Assembly (NCBI RefSeq): GCF_943846705.1
Contig: NZ_OX044366.1
Span: 1,116,001 to 1,180,000, forward strand
DNA length: 64,000 bases
Direction: 5' to 3'
Source: an uncultured Pseudomonas sp.
GTDB taxonomy: Bacteria; Pseudomonadota; Gammaproteobacteria; Pseudomonadales; Pseudomonadaceae
Program-made: the position numbers and the translations under genes
Shown here: positions 17,814 to 26,867 of the stretch, one piece after another
How positions within the stretch are numbered: position 1 is the stretch's first letter
Layout of the letters: every line of letters begins with the position of its first letter
Notes under the pieces: generated by a model
What the model saw: only the letters and a program-made list of their open reading frames with translations
Database searches by the model: none
What the model was told of the DNA's origin: nothing

Positions 17814-19403
17814 TTATTTCACATCCGGTGGCGTCTGGAAGGTGTGATAAGGCGCAGGCGACGGGATGGTCCACTCCAATCCCTCAGCACCGTCCCAAGG
17901 TTTGGCCGCCGCCGTTTTACCACCGCGGATGCACTTGATGACGATAAACAGGAACAGCAACTGGGTGGCGCCGAACATGAATGCCCCGATCGAAGAGACC
18001 ATGTTGAAGTTGGCAAACATCATGTTGTAGTCAGGAATCCGCCGCGGCATGCCAGCCAAGCCAACGAAGTGCATCGGGAAGAACGCCATGTTCATGCCGA
18101 TAAAGCTCATCCAGAAATGCAGCTTGCCGAGGGTCTCGTCATACATGTGCCCGGTCCACTTCGGTAGCCAGTAGTAGGCCGAGGCGAAGATGCCAAAGAT
18201 CGCCCCCGGCACCAGCACGTAGTGGAAGTGCGCCACCACGAAATAGGTGTCGTGGTACTGGAAGTCCGCCGGAGCGATGGCCAGCATCAGGCCGGAGAAA
18301 CCGCCGATGGTAAACAGAATGACGAACGCCACGGCGAACAGCATCGGCGTCTCGAAGGTCATCGATCCGCGCCACATGGTGCTGGCCCAGTTGAACACCT
18401 TGACCCCGGTGGGGACGGCAATCAGCAGGGTGGCGTACATAAAGAACAGCTCTCCGGTCAGCGGTATGCCGACGGTGAACATGTGGTGTGCCCAGACGAT
18501 AAACGACAGGAAGGCAATCGCCGCCGTGGCGTAGACCATCGAGGTGTAGCCGAACAGCGGCTTACGGGCGAAGGCCGGGATGATGGCACTGACCGCGCCG
18601 AATGCCGGCAAGATCATGATGTACACCTCGGGGTGACCGAAGAACCAGAACACATGCTGGAACAGCACCGGGTCACCACCACCGGCAGCGCTGAAGAAGC
18701 TGGTGCCAAAGTGAATGTCCATCAACATCATGGTCACCACACCCGCCAGCACCGGCATCACCGCGATCAGCAGGAATGCAGTGATCAGCCAGGTCCAGAC
18801 GAAGAGTGGCATCTTCATCAATGTCATGCCGGGGGCGCGCAGGTTGAGGATGGTGGCGATCACGTTGATCGCGCCCATGATCGAACTGAAGCCCATCAGG
18901 TGGATGGCAAAGATAAAGAAGGTCACCGACTCCGGCGCGTAGGTGGTCGACAGCGGCGCATAGAAGGTCCAACCGAAGTTAGGCCCGCCACCTTCCATAA
19001 ACAAGGTGCTGACCAACATGCTGAAGGCCGCCGGTAGCAACCAGAAGCTGAAGTTGTTCATGCGCGGCAAAGCCATGTCCGGCGCGCCGATCATCAACGG
19101 GATCATCCAGTTGGCGAGGCCGACGAAGGCCGGCATGACTGCACCGAAGACCATGATCAGGCCGTGCATGGTGGTCATCTGGTTGAAGAACTCCGGCTGC
19201 ACGATCTGCAGGCCTGGCTGGAACAACTCGGCACGAATCACCATGGCCATGCTGCCACCCAGCAGGAACATGGCGAAGCTGAACCACAGGTACATGGTGC
19301 CGATGTCTTTATGGTTGGTGGTCAACACCCAGCGCATCAGGCCTTTGGCCGGGCCGTGGTGATGGTCATGTCCGGCATGACCGTGGTCGATCACTGCACT
19401 CAT
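17814..19403 (-). CDS. coxA: Cytochrome c oxidase subunit I
   Basis: Subunit I has 529 residues and twelve helices. The heme and CuB ligands are visible: TMHGLIMVF (low-spin heme), FGHPEVYIMILP (CuB His and cross-linked Tyr), WAHHMFTVG (the His pair of CuB) and VAHFHYVLVPG (heme a3 and a ligands). It reduces O2 to water with proton pumping at the inner membrane. Confidence 0.97.
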   Translation of the reverse strand: MSAVIDHGHAGHDHHHGPAKGLMRWVLTTNHKDIGTMYLWFSFAMFLLGGSMAMVIRAELFQPGLQIVQPEFFNQMTTMHGLIMVFGAVMPAFVGLANWMIPLMIGAPDMALPRMNNFSFWLLPAAFSMLVSTLFMEGGGPNFGWTFYAPLSTTYAPESVTFFIFAIHLMGFSSIMGAINVIATILNLRAPGMTLMKMPLFVWTWLITAFLLIAVMPVLAGVVTMMLMDIHFGTSFFSAAGGGDPVLFQHVFWFFGHPEVYIMILPAFGAVSAIIPAFARKPLFGYTSMVYATAAIAFLSFIVWAHHMFTVGIPLTGELFFMYATLLIAVPTGVKVFNWASTMWRGSMTFETPMLFAVAFVILFTIGGFSGLMLAIAPADFQYHDTYFVVAHFHYVLVPGAIFGIFASAYYWLPKWTGHMYDETLGKLHFWMSFIGMNMAFFPMHFVGLAGMPRRIPDYNMMFANFNMVSSIGAFMFGATQLLFLFIVIKCIRGGKTAAAKPWDGAEGLEWTIPSPAPYHTFQTPPDVK

Positions 19404-19407
19404 GTCC

Positions 19408-20532
19408 TTACTCCTGAGCCTGTTTGAACGCGAGGATGTCTTTCGGCGTAACCATGTCGCCTAGCGCATTGCCCCAAGCATTGCGTTCGTAGGTGATGAT
19501 GGCAGCGATATCGACTTCCGAGAGTTGCTTGCCGAAGGCGGCCATCGAGGTGCCTGGCTTGCCATTGACCACGATGTCGATATGACCCGCAGCCGGACCG
19601 GTAGCAATCTTCGAGCCTTTGAGCGCCGGGAACATCGGCGGCAGGCCTTCCCCTGTCGGTTGGTGGCAGGACGCGCAGTTGGTCTGGTACGACTTCTCGC
19701 CGCGAGCCATTAACTCATCCATGGTCCACTCTTTACTGGTCAGCTCCTTCTCGGCCGCCGCCAATTGTTTGCGTTCGGCCAGCCAGGCGGCGTAGTCCGC
19801 TTTCGACTTGGCTTCAACCACCACGGGCATAAAGCCGTGATCCTTGCCGCACAGTTCGGTGCACTGGCCGCGGTAAATACCGGGCTGATCAATGCGCGTC
19901 CAGGACTCGTTAACAAAGCCGGGGATGGCATCTTTTTTCACCGCTAGCGCTGGCACCCACCAAGAGTGGATCACATCGGCAGCTGTGATCAGGAAGCGTA
20001 CTTTGGTACCGACCGGCACCACCAAGGGCTCATCAACCTCAAGCAGATAATGCTCGCCCTTGGGCGCCTTGTTGTTGATCTGGTCTTTGGGGGTGGTCAG
20101 GTTGCTGAAGAACTCGACGTCTTCACCCAGGTACTTGTAGTGCCACTTCCACTGGTAGCCGGTGACCTGAATATCCAGCTCCGACTCGCTGGAGTCGTAG
20201 ATCTCGATCAGCGTCTTGGTCGCCGGGATGGCCATCAGCACCAGAATCACCAAGGGTACGACCGTCCAGAGAATTTCGACGGTGGTGCTCTCATGGAAGT
20301 GCGCCGGTTCCTGGCCGGTGGAGCGGCGGTGGACGAGCATCGACCAGAACATGGCACCAAACACGATCACGCCGATGACGACGCAGATCCAGAAGATGGT
20401 CATGTGCAAATCAAAGACTGAGCGGCTGACATCGGTGGCCCCGGGCGTCATGTTGATGCCCCAGCCGGCGTGCGCCGTGCTGAATACCAACCACAACAGG
20501 AGGCCCATCCAGACTCGTGGATGTCGCATCAT
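19408..20532 (-). CDS. coxB: Cytochrome c oxidase subunit II with fused cytochrome c domain
   Basis: Subunit II has 374 residues. After a signal and two membrane helices comes the cupredoxin domain with the CuA ligands (YRGQCTELCGKDHGFMPV). A C-terminal cytochrome c domain from about residue 270 has heme motif CASCH and a distal Met (TSMAAFGKQLS). The fusion makes this a caa3-type oxidase that can take electrons directly from soluble donors. It is the first gene of the operon. Confidence 0.96.
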   Translation of the reverse strand: MMRHPRVWMGLLLWLVFSTAHAGWGINMTPGATDVSRSVFDLHMTIFWICVVIGVIVFGAMFWSMLVHRRSTGQEPAHFHESTTVEILWTVVPLVILVLMAIPATKTLIEIYDSSESELDIQVTGYQWKWHYKYLGEDVEFFSNLTTPKDQINNKAPKGEHYLLEVDEPLVVPVGTKVRFLITAADVIHSWWVPALAVKKDAIPGFVNESWTRIDQPGIYRGQCTELCGKDHGFMPVVVEAKSKADYAAWLAERKQLAAAEKELTSKEWTMDELMARGEKSYQTNCASCHQPTGEGLPPMFPALKGSKIATGPAAGHIDIVVNGKPGTSMAAFGKQLSEVDIAAIITYERNAWGNALGDMVTPKDILAFKQAQE

Positions 20533-20885
20533 TGCGGGTTCCCCTTAATTTTTCTTGTTATCCCGCCGAATCGGTCAGTGGCTGAGCCCTTGCACATCTG
20601 AACCTGTGTAAGGGCTTTCCGTGCCGCCGCTGATTCGGAGTTATCAGGTACTGCCTTTCGAGTTCGAGTATAGACAGGGACTTGCACCTGGCAACGTGAA
20701 AGCCGAAATGAACAACACGCCACAAGGCACGTGCTAAAGACCGCGGCTGGCGCGGGATCGGTCGAGATGGTGGCGGCCGCATATAGCCGACTCGCATAAC
20801 TGTTTAAAAATTATGACAATTGGGTCTTAGCCGATGCGCCACGCCAGCTAAGGTTCTCGCCCATGTCCTCATCTCAGGAGCAGTC
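20533..20885. other. Divergent intergenic region, coxB and the 20886 gene
   Basis: This is 353 bp without a supported gene. It must hold the oxidase operon promoter on the minus strand and the promoter of the plus-strand hypothetical gene. An AT-rich stretch near 20797-20820 (GTTTAAAAATTATGACAAT) is the likeliest promoter area, but I could not fix convincing -35/-10 pairs. Confidence 0.5.
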
Positions 20886-21542
20886 ATGAACATCGCCGCT
20901 TTGCACGCATTGATTCAGCGCGCACACCAACACGAGGTCAGCACGGGTCATCTGGCCAGCCAGATGCAGTCCCACCTGGGACAACTGCACCCCTCCATCC
21001 GCCTGCCCAAGGAAGACACCCAGGGCGTGCTGCTGCGCTTTGTCAGCGCCTACATCGAGCAGGTGCCGGAGTTGTTACAGGCCGCCAATCAGGTCGCCCA
21101 AGAAGCGGGAATCGAGGCGCAGATCAAACCGGTGCTCAAGGTTGCCGAGCAGTTTTTTCTGCAACCGCCGGCGCTGATGGCCGGCCATGAGGGGCTTGAA
21201 GGGTTGCTCGATGAAGCCTACCTGGCCCATCGCTTGGTCGAAGAAGTGAATGATCGCTATATCACTCACCTAGGCGCACCGTTGATTCCACTGGATACCA
21301 CGGTGGCCAACCTGATCGCTCACCAACTGATCGGTGAACCCTTTGCCAATCAGTTGGATGAAGCGGTACAGCATGCCGTCGATGGCATGCTCGACGACGC
21401 CAGCTTTGCCCAGGACTCGGTGCAAGCTTATCGCGAGCGCCTGCACAGTCCACAGACCGATGCCGCCTGGCAATGCTGGCCGTGCTTATCGAGCCAGCTC
21501 GGGGTTGAGCTGCAGTTGGATGAAAGCCGCGCCGCTGGCTAG
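20886..21542 (+). CDS. Conserved hypothetical protein
   Basis: This is a 218-residue, mostly helical, soluble protein, from an ATG with CAGGAG upstream. It has no signal peptide and no membrane segment. Near residue 100 it reads FFLQPPALMAGHEGLEGLLDEAYLAHRLVEEVNDRY as an amphipathic pair of helices. It has the same position between the oxidase and the carbonic anhydrase as an uncharacterised gene in P. aeruginosa. I do not recognise a functional domain. Confidence 0.75.
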   Translation: MNIAALHALIQRAHQHEVSTGHLASQMQSHLGQLHPSIRLPKEDTQGVLLRFVSAYIEQVPELLQAANQVAQEAGIEAQIKPVLKVAEQFFLQPPALMAGHEGLEGLLDEAYLAHRLVEEVNDRYITHLGAPLIPLDTTVANLIAHQLIGEPFANQLDEAVQHAVDGMLDDASFAQDSVQAYRERLHSPQTDAAWQCWPCLSSQLGVELQLDESRAAG

Positions 21543-21569
21543 CGACGCGCAATCTCACGCGGCTGTCGC

Positions 21570-22295
21570 CTAGCTCGGCAAATAACGCGGGCGAGGCGTG
21601 GCCATTGGCAGCGGGCCGTCGCCGACCAAGCGGAACTCGCCCTTCTCCGCGTCGTAGGCTTTGATCTCGCAGGTTTCGATGTCGTATACCCAGCCGTGAA
21701 TAAACACCTGCCCGCTGGCCATGCGTGATGCCACCGAGGGGTGAGTGCGCAAGTGGTCGAGTTGGGCCACCACGTTCTCCTCAGTGAGAATGCCCAGGGT
21801 GTTGTGGTCGGCGCAGCCACAGTTGTCTGCCACCACCGTCTTGGCCACTTCAGCATGGCGCAGCCAGGCTTTGACCGTGGGCATGCGCTCTAGGCCCGTA
21901 GGGTCGAGTACGGCCTTCATTGCGCCACAATCGGAATGCCCACAAATGATGATGTGCTGCACGCCCAGGGCCATCACCGCGTACTCGATAGCCGTGGACA
22001 CCCCGCCCATCATCTGCCCGTAAGGCGGCACCACATTACCAACATTGCGGCTGACGAATAGATCGCCAGGCGAGCTCTGGGTGATTAACTCCGGCACCAC
22101 GCGCGAATCGGCGCAAGTGATAAACATCGCCCGCGGGTTCTGCGCCGTAGCCAGCTTCTTGAACAGCTCCTCCTCCTGCGGGAATATCTCAGTGCGAAAG
22201 CGCTGGAAGCCATCCACGATACTCTGCAGGGCCTCTTCGGCACTTTCACTGCCTGTGCGACCTTGCAACGGGATCAACTGATGCTTGTATGGCAT
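21570..22295 (-). CDS. Beta-carbonic anhydrase
   Basis: The protein has 241 residues and the zinc ligands of beta-class enzymes: Cys and Asp in ITCADSRVVPELI, and His and Cys in IICGHSDCGAMKAV. It interconverts CO2 and bicarbonate in the cytoplasm. It is convergent with the hypothetical gene at 20886. Confidence 0.94.
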   Translation of the reverse strand: MPYKHQLIPLQGRTGSESAEEALQSIVDGFQRFRTEIFPQEEELFKKLATAQNPRAMFITCADSRVVPELITQSSPGDLFVSRNVGNVVPPYGQMMGGVSTAIEYAVMALGVQHIIICGHSDCGAMKAVLDPTGLERMPTVKAWLRHAEVAKTVVADNCGCADHNTLGILTEENVVAQLDHLRTHPSVASRMASGQVFIHGWVYDIETCEIKAYDAEKGEFRLVGDGPLPMATPRPRYLPS

Positions 22296-22427
22296 GTTTC
22301 CGACCTCTGTGAACCTGAAAAATCGCTGCTAAAACGACAGCCATGGCCGCCAGCGAGTCACATGCCAAATTCTAGCGCAGGCCCAAACACCTCTTCGCTA
22401 AACTCGTTTTTCTGCACGCCACCTAGG

Positions 22428-23336
22428 CTAAGCAGCCACCAGCATTAACAACAGCGGCAAACTGGCCGCCGCCAATAAAGTTTGCAAGGTGATGATACCC
22501 GCCATCAACTGGCTATCGCCGCCCAACTGACGGGTCAATACATAGGCCGTCGGGGCTGTCGGCAGGGCAAAAAACAGCACCAGCACAGTGCTTTCCATGG
22601 CCGGCAGCTTTAATCCATACGCCACGGCCCAAGCCAGCAACGGCATGGCTAACAAGCGCAACAGGCTGTTGCTCGCCAGGGCCGGAACTTCGCCACTCAG
22701 CTGCTCGGGTTTCAATGCCGCGCCAACGCACAGCAGGCCAAGCGGCAGGCTGGCAGCCGCCAACAAACCGAGCAGACGATCACTACCGCCCGGCAGACCA
22801 ATACCGCTGAGGTTAACCAGTGCCCCGCCAAGGCAGGCGAGAATCAGCGGGTTTTTCAGGATCGGCAGCAACAAGCTGCGCACACTGACGCCACGCTCAG
22901 CAGTCAGCGACCAGACCGATAGCACATTGACCGTTGGCACCATCAGGGCAAGCATCAGGGCGGCCAGGGTCAAACCTGGCTGACCAAACAAGCTGCCGAC
23001 GGCGGCTAATCCGAGGTACGTATTGAAGCGCAGAATGCCCTGGGCAAATGCCCCAAAGCGCCCCGCCGGCCAGCCACGCAGACGACGCACCAGCAACAGC
23101 ACCAACCAGGCGCCAGCCAGTGCCAGCATTACCGCCAAAGCCAGGCGCGGCAACGCCGGGTTATCCAGTGGTGCGCTGGCCAGGCTGCTGAACAGCAGCG
23201 CCGGGAACAAGATGAAGTAATTCAGCCGTTCGGCACCCGGCCAGAACGCCTCATTGGGAAACGCCCAGTGGCGTAGGTAATAACCGGCCACAATCAAGGC
23301 AAACAGCGGCCACAAGGCCAATAACAACTCCAGCAC
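22428..23336 (-). CDS. AEC-family (auxin efflux carrier-like) permease
   Basis: This membrane protein has 302 residues and about ten helices in two repeats. I placed the start at a GTG at 23336, which has GGAGGT five bases upstream and gives the family-like start VLELLLALWPLFALIVAGY; an ATG at 23393 has no such site. AEC proteins export small carboxylates or auxin-like acids. The substrate here cannot be told. Confidence 0.85.
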   Translation of the reverse strand: MLELLLALWPLFALIVAGYYLRHWAFPNEAFWPGAERLNYFILFPALLFSSLASAPLDNPALPRLALAVMLALAGAWLVLLLVRRLRGWPAGRFGAFAQGILRFNTYLGLAAVGSLFGQPGLTLAALMLALMVPTVNVLSVWSLTAERGVSVRSLLLPILKNPLILACLGGALVNLSGIGLPGGSDRLLGLLAAASLPLGLLCVGAALKPEQLSGEVPALASNSLLRLLAMPLLAWAVAYGLKLPAMESTVLVLFFALPTAPTAYVLTRQLGGDSQLMAGIITLQTLLAAASLPLLLMLVAA

Positions 23337-23420
23337 GGCAACCTCCAGACACAGCCAAGCCGCCATCTTGAGCAGCCATACCGCCTGATGCAAGGCCGAC
23401 TCGAGCCTGGACTGCTCTAT

Positions 23421-25373
23421 CTAGGGCAATTGCAGGCCGCCACCAGCCTTGTGTAAGGCACGCAGATGCTGACCCAGCTGCGCCAGGTTGGCTTCAGCAG
23501 CCTGCAGCTCGGCGAGACGAGCTGGCTCCAGTAGGGTGCGGACTTCCTGGTCGAGATTGTCACTGAGCTGGCGCAGTTGCTGCTGACGGGCCTGGCTTTC
23601 GGCTTCTAAACGTTGCCATTCCGCGTGTTGCGGCAGGCCATAGCCGCCCTCAAGCAACTCAGCCGGGCGACTGAGAAAGCCGCTGTTGGCGAGTATCTGC
23701 TGCAGCGCGCCACCCGCCTTGTTCAGGCTCGGGTCAGTGCCCTCATGACCGCTTAGATAGCGGCGCTTGAGCTCATCTTGCGCCAATAACAACTGCCGGC
23801 GTAATGCCGCCTGCTCAAGCAGCAGCAACGCCGCGCTGGTGGGTAAATCGGCGCGGGCAAACCATGGCTGGCGCTGCTTGGCCGGCAAGGTCAACCAGTC
23901 CTCGACCTGTGCCTGCTCAATCGGCAACTGCGCCTGCAGCACGCTGAACATGGCCTGGTAGCGCTCACGAAACGAGTCAAAGCGATAACCCAGACGCAAC
24001 GCCTCGGCCGCATCGTTCAGCACGCTGCGGTCGGCCAAGCCGCGCGCCGACAGGGTATCGAGCAGGCCATTGGGCATAATGCTGTCGAGCGCATGCAGGC
24101 GCGGGTGCTGGCTGCCGCTGCGGAGCAACTTGAGGGTTTCCACGGCGCAGTTGTTGGAGAGAAACCAGTAATCACCGTCATAGCTCCAATGCTGCTCAGC
24201 GGCACGAGTCACCAGCTGCTCCAGCTGCGCGCGATCAAGCTTGAGCGGCACCGAGGCCAGGCTGCGCAATTCAACCTTGGTGTACTCCTCGATCACCTGG
24301 TCCAGCGGCAAAACGAACAGCCGGGACGGGTAAACACCGGTCAAACCATCCCAACTGGACAACTGCACATCGCCGACAAAGGCGCGGTAAGACAGCACCA
24401 GATGCTCTTGCAGATCCAGCCGGCAGGCAGGCCCACGCGGCCGCCCTGGCGCACAGATCACCAGGCGCAACATGCTGTGTCCCCAACGACTGGCCAGCGC
24501 ATCGTTGGCCTCAGCCAGTAGGTAATCCACCTGATAGACCCGCTCGGGGTCGATGCTACCCAGAGGCTGGCGCGCGAAGTCCCGGCCAGCATTTAGGTAG
24601 GCCAAGCCTTCGGCGCAGGGCTGCTGGGTCTCCGGCGTCCAGGCGAAATGCGCGCTTAGGTAGCGGGCCAACGAGGGCCGCCGGCAGGCGTAGCTGGGGT
24701 CAAGGAGGAAGTACTCCATATTCACCGCAAGAAACTCGCGCGGATTACTCAGCTCATAGCTGTCCGGGCTGCGCTCGACCTGGTGATTTTCCAGCGCGCG
24801 CGCGCCACGTCGGCCGACCTGCTGGGGCCAGCCCGCCAGGTCGAGCAGCAACGGATCGTCATTCAGGGTAAAGCGTCGCGCCGTCTGCCCACGACAATAG
24901 TCCGGCAAACCAACGGCACCCAGGCTCTGTTCACGCTGACGACACTGGCGCTGCAACTGCCTGTTCGCCGGTGGCCAGAGTTGGCCACGGTCATACAAGT
25001 GGGTGAGTTCGTGCAGCACGGTTGCCAGCAGTTCGCGGCGTAGGCTGCCATGTGGACGCGAGGTTGCGGTGGTCGCACTGCTACCGTCGCTTAAGGCTGG
25101 GAGCAACGCAGCATTCAGTTCGATACCACTGAAGCGGCCGGCGCGGCCATAGACCTGCGCGGGCAGGTCACGCCAGCGCACACTGACGCGGCGGTCGAGT
25201 CGCTGCCTGAAGCGCGGCGGCAGGGCCTGTAGCGCTTCCTGCAACAGCTGCTGACTAGCCTGGCGCTCACTAGAGCTAAGCGCGCTGCCATGCAATTGCA
25301 GGCGCAACTCGGCCTGGCTGTGGGTACTGGCGAGCAATGCCAGTAGCAACAGCCAGGAACGCGACCAACTCAC
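23421..25373 (-). CDS. DUF4105 periplasmic protein
   Basis: This 650-residue protein has a signal peptide ending at HSQA-E. The N-terminal part, roughly residues 60-210, contains a HELTH motif (TVLHELTHLYDRG), a possible zinc peptidase-like site. The central part, about 290-480, is the DUF4105 domain, a putative papain-like fold, with WGHSMLRLVICAPG and the Cys-containing YWFLSNNCAVETLKLL. The C-terminus is a coiled coil. It begins with GTG overlapping the stop of the DUF2388 gene by 4 nt (GTGA). Hydrolase activity is plausible but unproven. Confidence 0.85.
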   Translation of the reverse strand: MSWSRSWLLLLALLASTHSQAELRLQLHGSALSSSERQASQQLLQEALQALPPRFRQRLDRRVSVRWRDLPAQVYGRAGRFSGIELNAALLPALSDGSSATTATSRPHGSLRRELLATVLHELTHLYDRGQLWPPANRQLQRQCRQREQSLGAVGLPDYCRGQTARRFTLNDDPLLLDLAGWPQQVGRRGARALENHQVERSPDSYELSNPREFLAVNMEYFLLDPSYACRRPSLARYLSAHFAWTPETQQPCAEGLAYLNAGRDFARQPLGSIDPERVYQVDYLLAEANDALASRWGHSMLRLVICAPGRPRGPACRLDLQEHLVLSYRAFVGDVQLSSWDGLTGVYPSRLFVLPLDQVIEEYTKVELRSLASVPLKLDRAQLEQLVTRAAEQHWSYDGDYWFLSNNCAVETLKLLRSGSQHPRLHALDSIMPNGLLDTLSARGLADRSVLNDAAEALRLGYRFDSFRERYQAMFSVLQAQLPIEQAQVEDWLTLPAKQRQPWFARADLPTSAALLLLEQAALRRQLLLAQDELKRRYLSGHEGTDPSLNKAGGALQQILANSGFLSRPAELLEGGYGLPQHAEWQRLEAESQARQQQLRQLSDNLDQEVRTLLEPARLAELQAAEANLAQLGQHLRALHKAGGGLQLP

Positions 25374-25690
25374 AGCGCCAAAATAGCTTCAGCCAGGACC
25401 AAGTCAGAAGCACCTTGCGCCTCAGGCACTTGGCTACGGATAGTGCTAATGGCAGCTTCCAGTTGCGCACCACGAATCTGCCCTTGGCTGGCGACGAAAC
25501 TGGCAGCATCGTCACGCGCCGCCAAAACGATTTTCGAATCGCGAACCGAGGTGGTGGTATCCGAGGTGAAGTCGAGGGTGCGGTCCAACGCGCGCACAAT
25601 AATATTGCTGGTAGCCACCAGCGTTTGCGCCTGGGCAGTGGCGCTGAACAGAGCAACCGCAACTACAGCACTGAGCACGACAGGGTGCAT
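25370..25690 (-). CDS. DUF2388 small periplasmic protein (copy 1)
   Basis: This 106-residue protein starts at the ATG at 25690, which has GGAGACGCAT before it. A signal peptide ends at ATAQA. The DUF2388 core is present (DSKIVLAARDDAASFVASQG then IRGAQLEAA). It is the first gene of a two-gene operon with the DUF4105 protein and is a paralogue of the gene at 25787. The function is unknown. Confidence 0.85.
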   Translation of the reverse strand: MHPVVLSAVVAVALFSATAQAQTLVATSNIIVRALDRTLDFTSDTTTSVRDSKIVLAARDDAASFVASQGQIRGAQLEAAISTIRSQVPEAQGASDLVLAEAILAL

Positions 25691-25786
25691 ATGCGTCTCC
25701 AATAATTAGTCATTACGTCGATTGTGACGGACATTCTGCTAAACAATTTCGCCGCGTTTTTGGCTAAGCGCAGGCCTTGTTCAAGC

Positions 25787-26104
25787 TCAGAGACTGAGAA
25801 TGGCAGTCGCCAGTTGCATATCGTCACCTTGCAGCGTCGGTGCCTGCAAACGAATATGTTGTAGGGCGGCCTCTAGACGTACGCCCCGAATGCCACCTTG
25901 GCTGGCAACAAAAGCAGCGGCGTCATCCCGTGCGGCCAGCACGACCTTATCGTCACCAAACGAAGACGACACATCAGACGTCGCTTCCGAGGTTGCAGCA
26001 ACTGCCCCCACCAGCGCATCGGTGGTCACCACAAAGCTGGTGGCGCTAACCGTGCCGGCCAGCCCCAGCAGTGCCGCAAGGCTAAAAATCTTGATCGCAC
26101 TCAT
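25787..26104 (-). CDS. DUF2388 small periplasmic protein (copy 2)
   Basis: The protein has 105 residues from the ATG at 26104, seven bases after AGGAG. A signal peptide ends near VSA. The core DDKVVLAARDDAAAFVASQG is almost the same as in copy 1, followed by IRGVRLEAAL. It lies 96 bp upstream of copy 1, so the pair looks like a tandem duplication. The function is unknown. Confidence 0.85.
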   Translation of the reverse strand: MSAIKIFSLAALLGLAGTVSATSFVVTTDALVGAVAATSEATSDVSSSFGDDKVVLAARDDAAAFVASQGGIRGVRLEAALQHIRLQAPTLQGDDMQLATAILSL

Positions 26105-26181
26105 ATCCACGCTCCTGAAAAAGCCCGACAGACAGGCCCAAGCATTATAGACACTGAGTACCGCGGTTGGTTGCCAGGTAC

Positions 26182-26384
26182 TCAGCGCCAGAACGGCTTT
26201 TCTAGCTCGGCCTGACGCTGCGCGTGACTGATCCCGGCATCCACCAACTGGTGATTATCCAAACGCGCCAAATGGCGCCAGGTGTGCAGATTGCGCGACC
26301 AACCACGCCACGTGGCATACAGCTGCAACCATCGCGGGCGGTCTACCTGGGTAGGCTGTGGGGGCAGACAAGCGTGCGCTCCAT
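26182..26384 (-). pseudogene. DUF1127 protein, apparent frameshift
   Basis: The C-terminal DUF1127 motif is intact (HLARLDNHQLVDAGISHAQR, ending KPFWR). The expected start is ATG at 26384, which has GAGG nine bases upstream and reads MERTL, as does the paralogue at 26652. That frame stops after 13 codons. One extra C in the C5 run (plus-strand G5 at 26360-26364) would join it to the DUF1127 frame. A TTG at 26391 opens the downstream frame but sits only two bases from the GAGG. It is therefore a frameshifted gene, a phase-variable tract or a sequencing error. Confidence 0.65.
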
Positions 26385-26473
26385 GGCGCAATACCTCGTC
26401 AACAGCAAGGGCGGCAGCCTAGGGTGTGCGCCTGGGAGAAGAGAGGGCAGAGACAGACCTGGGAATTGTTATG

Positions 26474-26502
26474 GTGCAGTTATATTTTTATTACAACTGT
26501 AC
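26474..26502. promoter_or_regulatory. Inverted repeat upstream of the first DUF1127 gene
   Basis: GTGCAGTTATA (26474-26484) and TACAACTGTAC (26492-26502) form an inverted repeat with 9 of 11 matches and a 7-nt T-rich centre. The half-site GTACAGTTATA recurs at 27111-27121 upstream of the second DUF1127 gene. It is a candidate operator; the binding protein is unknown. Confidence 0.5.
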
Positions 26503-26651
26503 TGACGAACAGCACAGCAGACTGTTGCGGATAAACAATCCATTGGCGCAATTTTTTGCAGCGCAAATAAAAAGAAAGCCCCAACACGCAGGGCGCTGGA
26601 GCTTTCAAAAATCCCATAAAGGGAGGAGCAGAAATCGGTGCCTGGCAGCAG

Positions 26652-26867
26652 TTAACGCCAGAAAGGCTTACTCAGTTCGGCCTGACGCTGTGCTTCGCTG
26701 ATTCCAGCATCTGCGAGCAGACGGGCATCCAGGCGAGCAAGCTGGCGGCGGCTAACGGCGCGGCGCTGCCATAACAGAACAGAAGACAGCATGCGCAGCG
26801 GCAGAGCGCTGGTGACGGTGGTTTGGCTGTGATCAAAAAACAGGTCGGAACTTAGGGTGCGTTCCAT
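26652..26867 (-). CDS. DUF1127 small protein
   Basis: This 71-residue basic protein starts at the ATG at 26867, eight bases after AAGGA. The C-terminal DUF1127 motif is complete (RRQLARLDARLLADAGIS, ending AELSKPFWR). Short Arg-rich proteins of this family have been linked to RNA metabolism, phosphate and carbon responses in alphaproteobacteria; the role in Pseudomonas is unclear. It is a paralogue of the broken gene at 26182. Confidence 0.8.
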   Translation of the reverse strand: MERTLSSDLFFDHSQTTVTSALPLRMLSSVLLWQRRAVSRRQLARLDARLLADAGISEAQRQAELSKPFWR

